Assembly (NCBI GenBank): GCA_905201175.1
Contig: CAJKNC010000068.1
Coordinates: 1 to 8,355 of the forward strand
Source: an uncultured Succinatimonas sp.
GTDB taxonomy: Bacteria; Pseudomonadota; Gammaproteobacteria; Enterobacterales; Succinivibrionaceae
Direction: 5' to 3'
DNA length: 8,355 bases
Each line of letters begins with the position of its first letter. Position 1 is the first letter of the stretch. Positions 1 to 5,730 of this stretch are shown here, piece by piece. A program made the translations under genes and the position numbers. The notes under the pieces were generated by a model. It had not been told where the DNA came from. It was given only the letters and a program-made list of their open reading frames with translations, and ran no database searches.

Positions 1-2
1 TT

Positions 3-54
3 CATAACAAAACCCCATTATCAATCATGTGATCAATAATGGGGTTCATACTAT
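3..54 (-). repeat. 52-bp repeat with inner hairpin, left copy (inverted partner at 8304-8355)
   Basis: Positions 3-54 are the exact reverse complement of 8304-8355 over all 52 bases; identity stops at position 55 (T, against A in the partner). The far side cannot be judged because the partner runs to the window edge. The copy contains a 36-nt near-palindrome (11-46) with arms AACCCCATTAT and ATAATGGGGTT. The copy is oriented so that its RNA-like strand is the minus strand, pointing out of the window. It lies 129 bp past the stop codon of the YwqG-like gene. The identity is seen directly; that it is a dispersed genomic repeat is inferred. Confidence 0.9.
7..46 (-). terminator. Terminator-like hairpin inside the left repeat
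   Basis: Read on the minus strand, the 36 nt at 46-11 fold into a 16-bp stem closed by the tetraloop ACAU. The stem has 11 Watson-Crick pairs, including four consecutive C-G pairs, then U-G and G-U wobbles, then three more pairs. The run GGGGTTTTGTT follows, a short U-rich tract as in an intrinsic terminator. On the plus strand the wobbles become two C/A mismatches, so the structure favours minus-strand RNA. It is downstream of the YwqG-like gene and could end its transcript. Confidence 0.6.
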
Positions 55-183
55 TCAAGCTGCTTTAAATGCCGCTACTCAGTAAGGCTAATATTAAATC
101 CGTCTATCAATACAGCCTTATCCACAGTCAAAACAGCAATAGGCATAATCATAAAAATACCAGCAAAAAACTTATAGCTGTCT

Positions 184-1029
184 TTAATAACACTGCAAAA
201 TCAGCCAAATTCGATCAAATCTTCTAGCAGCCAAATCTTCTTTAGTGATATAAAAATAAATATGTCCGCAATCCCCGAACATAAGTTCAAAATTTTTACT
301 CTCCACTGTATCTAGCTGAAATAAAAGCATCCAACGGTCATAAGCGACGTCACTGGCCTGCCGCAAGGTTTTCTTGGGAATGTCACTTATACCTCTGCCT
401 AGAAAATAGCCCTGATTGATAAGCTCGCAATCATCAAACATACTGTTTTGAATTACGTCAGGCCAGCCTAACAATTGAGAGAATTGATTCGACTCCTCTC
501 CGTGCAGGATTCTTTCAGCTTCTTCGTAAACGTCATCATCAACAGACTCAGCCTCCGGCTTTAGCTTTATAAGATCATCCCATGATGGATAAGAAATTTG
601 AGAATTCATTACAATTCTGAGCATGGGGAATCTGCAATCTTCAGTCAAATCCTTAGGAAAGGCTGCCGATGCCAAAGAAGAAATATCTTCAAACCAGTAT
701 ACGCGGGCACAGCCCTTATCTTGAGGATCAAATCCCCAGCACTGAGATATAGTTTCATAAAAAAAGGACAATACGCCATGATTAGGAAGCAAATTCTCCT
801 TATCATATTTCGCAAGCTTCTCACAATTAAACTGAGCAAGAAAAGAAAGAGGCCTTTTTTTTACGACATTGTCATAGCCTTTTCCTTCATAAGTTGGCCA
901 AATAAAATCTGAAGGAACATCTGGCTGACCTCCAAAACGGGTTGCGCCTAGCTCATACTCTGCGTCACCGGCAATCTCAAGATTAATGCTGTTCTTAGCC
1001 AAGAGTCTCAGTTGTTCCTTGATATCCAT
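184..1029 (-). CDS. YwqG-like (DUF1963) family protein
   Basis: This is a 281-residue soluble protein of the YwqG/DUF1963 family, which has no established biochemical role. Family landmarks, in 281-aa numbering, are FGGQPDVP at about 32-39 followed by the WP of DFIWP, FLAQFNC at 63-69, LLGWPDVIQ at 186-194, WMLLFQLD at 233-240 and MFGDCGHIYFYI at 250-261, ending FDRIWLILQC. No signal peptide or membrane segment is visible. The frame is open back to a GTG at 1092, but that start has no ribosome binding site and lies in an AT-rich tract. The ATG at 1029 has AGGGGA seven bases upstream and is preferred. The gene stands alone, about 420 bp from the MATE gene, and the terminator-like repeat hairpin follows it. 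DUF1963 proteins are often found as scattered accessory genes. Family assignment is fairly sure; function is unknown. Confidence 0.85.
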   Translation of the reverse strand: MDIKEQLRLLAKNSINLEIAGDAEYELGATRFGGQPDVPSDFIWPTYEGKGYDNVVKKRPLSFLAQFNCEKLAKYDKENLLPNHGVLSFFYETISQCWGFDPQDKGCARVYWFEDISSLASAAFPKDLTEDCRFPMLRIVMNSQISYPSWDDLIKLKPEAESVDDDVYEEAERILHGEESNQFSQLLGWPDVIQNSMFDDCELINQGYFLGRGISDIPKKTLRQASDVAYDRWMLLFQLDTVESKNFELMFGDCGHIYFYITKEDLAARRFDRIWLILQCY

Positions 1030-1036
1030 GTAAATT

Positions 1037-1042
1037 TCCCCT
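1037..1042 (-). promoter_or_regulatory. Ribosome binding site that decides the YwqG-like start
   Basis: AGGGGA on the minus strand lies seven bases before the ATG at 1029-1027. The longer frame from GTG 1092 has no comparable purine-rich sequence, so this site supports the 281-residue product over the 302-residue one. Confidence 0.65.
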
Positions 1043-1100
1043 GTATCAGCAATTTCAGCTAAGATCGAAACTTTAAAATAAATTAGCTTCACTATAATTT

Positions 1101-1129
1101 ATTTTAGGCAAAAAAAATTATTCTGCCTG
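1101..1129 (-). promoter_or_regulatory. Weak candidate promoter for the YwqG-like gene
   Basis: Reading the minus strand, CAGGCA (1129-1124) is followed after 17 bases by TAAAAT (1106-1101). The -10 element is good (5 of 6) and the -35 element is poor (3 of 6). A second -10-like TATAGT occurs at 1096-1091 without a matching -35. The region is very AT-rich, so chance matches are expected. Confidence 0.25.
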
Positions 1130-1366
1130 CAAATACGCCGCATTTGAATCTTAACCGCACAGATATCTGCGGATATTCAGCTTTGTATCTTGCACATGAA
1201 AGCCTGATAAAAATCTTTAGATGATGCTTTAGCTAAGGCAGGATTTATCACAAATAAAATGATCCTATTGGCAGATTTTTAATTACGTAAATAAAAATTT
1301 ATATTTATTTGCAAGCAACATAAAAATATACGGAAGCCGAACATATCTTTATGATTTAAAATTCGT

Positions 1367-1397
1367 AAAAATTATCTTTTCTCTTTAATCAAGATAA
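1367..1397 (-). terminator. AT-rich intrinsic terminator-like hairpin after the MATE gene
   Basis: On the minus strand TTATCTT (1397-1391) pairs with AAGATAA (1378-1372) across a 12-base loop, and five T residues (1371-1367) follow immediately. It lies about 55 bp past the MATE stop codon, in the right orientation to end that transcript. The stem is only seven pairs with one G-C pair, so it would be weak. Confidence 0.4.
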
Positions 1398-1452
1398 GCT
1401 TTAAATACTTAAATAACAATAAATTAAAATCAAAACAGCAAATTTCTTAAAT

Positions 1453-2799
1453 TCATGCAGTCTTATACTGAGCCATTTTCTCCTTCCACAGGGATTTAGC
1501 TGCATAAATACTGACAATCGCACTTGCTGTTCCTGCAAAAGTAGGTGACAGCCATATGCCTACAAGACCAAATACAGGCGCACAGATATAAAGAAAAGCA
1601 AGCGGGAAAATCATGGTACGGCACATTGAAACCACAAAAGATCTGCCAGGAGAATCTAGAGCTGTAAGATATACGTCTAAGCAGGTTTCTATCCAATTAA
1701 CTAAAAAAGAAATAGCGATAATTCGCAAGCATAGCCTCATCATTTCCATAAAAGCATAATCCCCATCCTGCGCATAAAAAGGCACGACATAATCGCCAAA
1801 CAGCTCCAAAATTACACAGGAAAGAATAGAGAATACGCCTGAGGTCAATAATACCTTACGATTAATTCTATAAACACGCTTAAAAAGTTTAGCTCCGTAA
1901 CAATAGCTCAATGCCGGCTGCAGTGCCTGTGCCATTCCCATTAACAGCATAGAAATAACTGAATTTAAATACATAACTGCTGCTGTTGCTCCTACAGCAA
2001 GGCTTCCTCCTAATTGCAGCAGCATAGTATTAAAACATAACTGCAATACTGACCAAGAATTAGAAGTTAAAAACGTCGAGCTGCCATTAAACAGCATTCG
2101 ATAGAAAATTCTGCTTGAAAAGCCTCCCAAAATAAAACGCAGATCTGTTTTTTTTAAGATAAAAGGCACAGCTCCTATAAGAGTCCCCGCAGTCATTGAA
2201 ACGCAAGTAGTAAATGATGCTGACCATACGCCCTGTCTTAAAACAGCAATGAATATATAATCTAAGATTAGATTTAAAATCGAAACAAAGATATTTATAT
2301 ACATGCTGTATTTTTGCAGGCCGCATAGCCGAAGATAACTATTTACCGTAAAAAACAAGGTAACCATAGGCATAAAGAAGCAATAGCTTTTAGTATAGCT
2401 TATGCCTAAAGCAGTAGTTTTTGCATCAGCCCCCAGCAAATACAAAAAATCATCTGTAAAAAAATAGCAGGCCGTTCCCATAAGCGAAGCTAAAAGAGCA
2501 ATTGCTGTTACGCATACTGTAAAAATCCGCCCAGCTTTTTCTTTATCATGACGGCCTAAATATATGCCTATCTGAACTGAAGAGCCTGAGGTAATCAAAT
2601 CTCCTAATGAAAAGCATACTGCCAAAAGAGGCCACATCAAGCTTATGGCCGCCAGGCTTTCGTGCCCCATATAATGACCGACAAACATACCGTCAATAAC
2701 TATATATATGGAAGCACAGAGCATGCTTACGGATACAGGAAGCACACAATGCCAAAATAATCTAGGCACCGGCATATTTTCAAAAATTGATGACGACAT
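1453..2799 (-). CDS. MATE-family multidrug/cation antiporter
   Basis: This is a 448-residue polytopic inner-membrane protein. Its length and spread of hydrophobic segments fit the twelve-helix MATE (multidrug and toxic compound extrusion) fold, whose members use H+ or Na+ gradients to expel organic cations. The first helix runs into IDGMFVGHYMGHESLAAISLMWP (about 35-57), the typical N-terminal MATE signature. NLILDYIFI (176-184) ends the fifth helix region, and GMAQALQPALSYCYGA (288-303) is the matching motif of the second half. The pattern resembles the MepA-like branch more than NorM, judged by eye. The substrate cannot be predicted. The ATG at 2799 was taken as start although no clear ribosome binding site precedes it; Met9 at 2775 has none either. 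The gene follows tsaB after 71 bp and is likely a separate transcript, with a possible promoter at 2835-2863. Confidence 0.92.
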   Translation of the reverse strand: MSSSIFENMPVPRLFWHCVLPVSVSMLCASIYIVIDGMFVGHYMGHESLAAISLMWPLLAVCFSLGDLITSGSSVQIGIYLGRHDKEKAGRIFTVCVTAIALLASLMGTACYFFTDDFLYLLGADAKTTALGISYTKSYCFFMPMVTLFFTVNSYLRLCGLQKYSMYINIFVSILNLILDYIFIAVLRQGVWSASFTTCVSMTAGTLIGAVPFILKKTDLRFILGGFSSRIFYRMLFNGSSTFLTSNSWSVLQLCFNTMLLQLGGSLAVGATAAVMYLNSVISMLLMGMAQALQPALSYCYGAKLFKRVYRINRKVLLTSGVFSILSCVILELFGDYVVPFYAQDGDYAFMEMMRLCLRIIAISFLVNWIETCLDVYLTALDSPGRSFVVSMCRTMIFPLAFLYICAPVFGLVGIWLSPTFAGTASAIVSIYAAKSLWKEKMAQYKTA

Positions 2800-2826
2800 A
2801 AGATCGCTTGACTTAAGATCAATTCA

Positions 2827-2854
2827 AGATGGCAAATATAAAAATCTGCCATCT
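2827..2854 (-). terminator. Hairpin between tsaB and the MATE gene
   Basis: AGATGGCA (2827-2834) and TGCCATCT (2847-2854) form a perfect 8-bp stem with a 12-base AT-rich loop, starting 17 bp beyond the tsaB stop. On the minus strand the following bases (CTTGAATT after the stem) are only moderately U-rich. It may be a weak terminator or attenuator for the upstream operon, or an RNA-stabilising 3' end. The stem is seen directly; the role is inferred. Confidence 0.5.
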
Positions 2855-2863
2855 ATTTATGAA
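2835..2863 (-). promoter_or_regulatory. Candidate promoter of the MATE gene
   Basis: On the minus strand TTCATA (2863-2858; 4 of 6 to TTGACA) is separated by 17 bases from TATATT (2840-2835; 5 of 6 to TATAAT). Transcription would start near 2828, leaving a leader of about 28 bases. The -10 lies in the loop of the hairpin at 2827-2854, so terminator and promoter functions may overlap. AT-rich DNA makes chance matches common. Confidence 0.35.
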
Positions 2864-2870
2864 CTAAAGC

Positions 2871-3563
2871 TTATTTGCCCTGTTCTGAAATTTTTTTCCA
2901 GGTAACTTCATTGCGTACATATAAAGGCAAGGCTTCTTGTGCATCTACGCCCTTACCTGCAGCAAAATCTATTTTTCCTAATTTTAAGGAATATTCTGCA
3001 TCAGGAAAAGCTGCTCTCTTGCGGATATTTTTATTTAAGCCAGCCTCATATAAAAGCTCCATACCGCTGCCGCCGCCTACAGCATGCGCAACGCCAATAA
3101 CCTCTACAATTTTTTGACAGGCCTTATCAGGAGTAAGTACCTCTGGAGGCAAAAGCTCTTCCAATTTATCTCCGACACGCTTGTAAATGGCAATATAAAC
3201 CTCTCCCATGCGAGCATCGATAGCAGCAATAGCATAATCTTCATCAACGCCGTCTAAGGCTTGGGCTGCTAATGCTGATAAAGAGCTTATAAGACAAACC
3301 TTTAAATTCAAGCCCAGCGCCAGCCCCTGAGCGGTTGAAGCAGCAATGCGAACACCTGTAAACGATCCTGGGCCAGATCCCATAACAATTCCATCTAAGT
3401 CCTTAAGCTCCAAAAGACTTTGCTTTAGCAGATCATTTACCATCTCCAGCACGAGTTCGGCATGATGCTGAGGTGTTATCTGACTTTTAACTTTGATGCC
3501 GTTTTTAGATAAAACCGCAACGGAGCAGTTTTCAGTTGAAGTATCAATCGCAACAAGGTTCAT
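2871..3563 (-). CDS. tsaB: tRNA threonylcarbamoyladenosine (t6A37) synthesis protein TsaB
   Basis: TsaB (formerly YeaZ) is the non-catalytic partner of TsaD in the TsaBDE complex, which transfers the threonylcarbamoyl group to A37 of tRNAs reading ANN codons in the cytoplasm. At 230 residues it matches the E. coli protein (231). It shows the ASKHA-type N-terminus LVAIDTST (3-10), QHHAELVLE (32-40), the hallmark GPGSFTGVRIAAS (about 64-76), AAIDARMGEVY (about 114-124) and the C-terminal LYVRNEVTWKK, close to the enterobacterial form. ATG 3563 is supported by AGGAGAG seven bases upstream, the best ribosome binding site in the window. The start lies 20 bp inside the end of the upstream helicase gene, which suggests coupled translation. 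The yoaA-tsaB order is the one found in E. coli. TsaB is essential in many bacteria. Confidence 0.97.
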   Translation of the reverse strand: MNLVAIDTSTENCSVAVLSKNGIKVKSQITPQHHAELVLEMVNDLLKQSLLELKDLDGIVMGSGPGSFTGVRIAASTAQGLALGLNLKVCLISSLSALAAQALDGVDEDYAIAAIDARMGEVYIAIYKRVGDKLEELLPPEVLTPDKACQKIVEVIGVAHAVGGGSGMELLYEAGLNKNIRKRAAFPDAEYSLKLGKIDFAAGKGVDAQEALPLYVRNEVTWKKISEQGK

Positions 3564-5730
3564 GCTTACTCTCTCCTAGATTATGTAAAAATTTTAAGAG
3601 TTCCTGCGGGGTGTTCATTCTTTTCATAGGCGGCAGACTGTTTAAAAATATATTGCCGTACCCACGCTTTTTAATACGCGGATCACATATTACCATAGCG
3701 CCGCTGTCTTTTTCATGTCTAATTAATCGGCCTACTCCCTGACGCAGACAAATCACAGCCTCAGGTATGCTGATATCCATAAAGCTGCGATTCTTATTGC
3801 CTTCAGATTTATGCTCAAAATGGCGGCAGCGTGCAGAAAATATTGGATCCTGCGGCGAGGTAAAAGGCAATTTATCAATAATTACCAAACTTAAAGCATC
3901 CCCCCTAACATCAACACCTGCCCAAAAAGAAATGCTTCCGATTAGTATTGCATTGCCATCTTCCTTGAAGGCATTTAACATTTTAGTATTGGATAAATGC
4001 TCATACTGACATAAAACCTGACGCTTTTGCTCCTTATCCTCCCGAATAACTTTTGCTAAACGGTTTAAAGCGGAAATAGAAGTAGTCAAAATAAAAACTC
4101 CGCCAGGTGCATGCTTGACAAAATCACGTACCTTAGCCCATAAATATTTTTCACGATTAGGAAGATTTATTTCAGGAAAGCTGTCTGAGATATATAAAGC
4201 AGCTTGATGCTCGTAGTCAAAAAAAGCTGGAACTTCAATATAATCAACGTCTTCTTTAGGTATACCAAGATCGGTTTTTAATTTAATAAAATTATGATCT
4301 ACGCTCAATGTTGCCGAAGTTAAAACTACTCCCATATCGTTATTCTGGCAGTTTTTCAAATATACGCCAAAGATATCAGCAACTTCTAATGGCGTTACTC
4401 TCATCTCAAAGCCGAGCTTATATACTGTAAGAGACGCTACTGCAGGCTTAGTATCGCTTTTATCATCTATTGTCATGCAGGAGACTAAGGTAGAGGCCAG
4501 CTCGTCAATATAATCATACAGCTTCCCTAGGTACTCCTCATCCTGCTCTTTTATAGATTTAATATAATTCTTAAAATTTCTTAAAGAAATATACATTGAG
4601 CGAGCAAGATCTAAAAACTTCTCATTTTTCTTTGAATAATAAGGATCTTCATTGTTAAACGGCTCTGCATAATCACTGTATTTATATGCTAGGAGATTTC
4701 GAGCATTGCCGGATCCATCATCAATAGTTTTTAAATATTCAAGCATATCGGCAAAGCTTTCCTGCACATCTTTGTATGCTTCACGGAAAGGCTCCTGTAT
4801 CTTAAGCTTGTCTTTTTTCAGATAACTGCCTAATTCCTGATTTAATATCTTGATATTGAAGCTGCCTAAATGCGAAGAAAGATGCTCTCTTCCTATAGCG
4901 GAGAGTTCATGTGCTTCATCGAAAATTATTTGCTTATACTTAGGTAATAAAATTGCCGGAGCGCCTTGCTCGAAATTATTCTCAACTAGCAGGGATGAAA
5001 AAAATAAAGCGTGATTTATAACTACAACTTTAGCCGATGAAATAGCTTTGCGTCTGGCACTGAATGCGCAGCAGCTTTCATAATACTTGCAGCTGTGCCG
5101 GCTGCATTGCAGATTATCATTAGTTAATGCTTTAACTACGTCTTTAGAAAAAAGCGAATTGATTTCGCCGAACTCACATTCTCCGCAGGGTAAAGAACTA
5201 TTTTTCTTGAGATCGGTAATAATCTTCTTTACCTGATTGATAATCGCCGGCGTTAATATGTCTGCCGAAGAAGATGCTAAAGCCTTAACATCATCATTAA
5301 ATAAAGAATGAGATTCATTATATTCAGCTAACAGCTGCTCGAATTTAGCTATGCATAGGTAATTATTAATGCCTTTTAAAGCCATAAACTGCGGCTTTAA
5401 CTTCAAAAGCTTAAAAATAACCGGCAAGTCTTTTTTGATAAGCTGATCCTGAAGCGCTTTTGAGGCTGTTGAAATGACTGTAGTCTTGCCATTTAATAAA
5501 GCAGGGATCAGATAAGCAAAGGTCTTGCCTGTTCCTGTACCTGCCTCTGCAACTAAAATCTGACCATTATTAAAGACTTTTTCAACGCTTTCGGCCATAT
5601 AAATTTGGCCTTCGCGGCTTACAAAGCCTTTAATATTTGCTAAAGGCCCCTCATCGCTTAAAATTTCTTTAGCACTTTTATTTAATAATTCATTCACGGT
5701 TTTATCAGCATCATTCGACAATTTACACAA
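3544..5730 (-). CDS. yoaA: YoaA/DinG-type iron-sulfur ATP-dependent DNA helicase
   Basis: This is a superfamily 2, XPD-like 5'-3' DNA helicase; E. coli YoaA acts with the polymerase III chi subunit in DNA-damage tolerance. Visible motifs are Walker A AEAGTGTGKT (61-70), motif Ia STASKALQDQL (88-98), DEAH (271-274), motif III LTSATLS (470-476), motif V FWAGVDVRG (602-610) and motif VI QGVGRLIRHEKD (664-675). Likely [4Fe-4S] ligands are C126 (in NNYLC), C209, C214 and C220, with the C-x4-C-x5-C spacing of DinG. Two extra cysteines form CGEC at 182-185. At 728 residues it is longer than E. coli YoaA (about 636) and near DinG (716), so the subfamily rests mainly on adjacency to tsaB. The start is TTG 5730: an in-frame stop lies just before it and AAGG sits five bases upstream. 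It overlaps rlhA by 37 bp. Confidence 0.92.
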   Translation of the reverse strand: MCKLSNDADKTVNELLNKSAKEILSDEGPLANIKGFVSREGQIYMAESVEKVFNNGQILVAEAGTGTGKTFAYLIPALLNGKTTVISTASKALQDQLIKKDLPVIFKLLKLKPQFMALKGINNYLCIAKFEQLLAEYNESHSLFNDDVKALASSSADILTPAIINQVKKIITDLKKNSSLPCGECEFGEINSLFSKDVVKALTNDNLQCSRHSCKYYESCCAFSARRKAISSAKVVVINHALFFSSLLVENNFEQGAPAILLPKYKQIIFDEAHELSAIGREHLSSHLGSFNIKILNQELGSYLKKDKLKIQEPFREAYKDVQESFADMLEYLKTIDDGSGNARNLLAYKYSDYAEPFNNEDPYYSKKNEKFLDLARSMYISLRNFKNYIKSIKEQDEEYLGKLYDYIDELASTLVSCMTIDDKSDTKPAVASLTVYKLGFEMRVTPLEVADIFGVYLKNCQNNDMGVVLTSATLSVDHNFIKLKTDLGIPKEDVDYIEVPAFFDYEHQAALYISDSFPEINLPNREKYLWAKVRDFVKHAPGGVFILTTSISALNRLAKVIREDKEQKRQVLCQYEHLSNTKMLNAFKEDGNAILIGSISFWAGVDVRGDALSLVIIDKLPFTSPQDPIFSARCRHFEHKSEGNKNRSFMDISIPEAVICLRQGVGRLIRHEKDSGAMVICDPRIKKRGYGNIFLNSLPPMKRMNTPQELLKFLHNLGESKHEPCCD
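3571..3577 (-). promoter_or_regulatory. Strong ribosome binding site of tsaB inside yoaA
   Basis: AGGAGAG on the minus strand lies seven bases before ATG 3563 and within the last codons of the helicase gene. It fixes the tsaB start and the 20-bp gene overlap. Confidence 0.75.

Larger units (their letters stand above)
1030..1452. other. AT-rich intergenic region without a recognisable gene
   Basis: No convincing open frame, tRNA or known RNA was seen between the YwqG-like gene and the MATE gene. The stretch holds the upstream sequence of the first, the terminator-like hairpin of the second (1367-1397), and several AT-only or short imperfect palindromes. The clearest of these is CCGCA/TGCGG at 1155-1172, with a loop of eight and no U-run after it. 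Nothing else could be supported. Confidence 0.6.

Noticed and set aside
24..40. CRP- or FNR-like operator in the repeat (TGTGATCA, TTGATCACA)
   Set aside because: Only half-sites are present. The second halves at the required spacing (TCACA after six bases, ATCAA after four) are missing, and the hairpin geometry explains these bases.
598..912. Plus-strand open frame of 104 codons
   Set aside because: It lies antisense to the well-supported YwqG-like gene, has no recognisable domain or ribosome binding site, and its sequence is what the reverse frame of that gene would give.
1030..1092. Upstream GTG start extending the YwqG-like protein by 21 residues
   Set aside because: No ribosome binding site precedes GTG 1092, the added residues are not part of the family core, and ATG 1029 has AGGGGA at ideal spacing.
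1155..1172. CCGCA/TGCGG hairpin as a terminator or riboswitch element
   Set aside because: The stem is five pairs with an eight-base loop, no U-run follows on either strand, and no surrounding conserved structure could be recognised.
1289..1310. AAATAAA...TTTATTT palindrome
   Set aside because: It consists only of A-T pairs in a very AT-rich stretch, where such symmetry is expected by chance.
2708..3117. Plus-strand open frames across the MATE start, the gap and tsaB
   Set aside because: They are antisense to strongly supported genes and encode no family-like protein.
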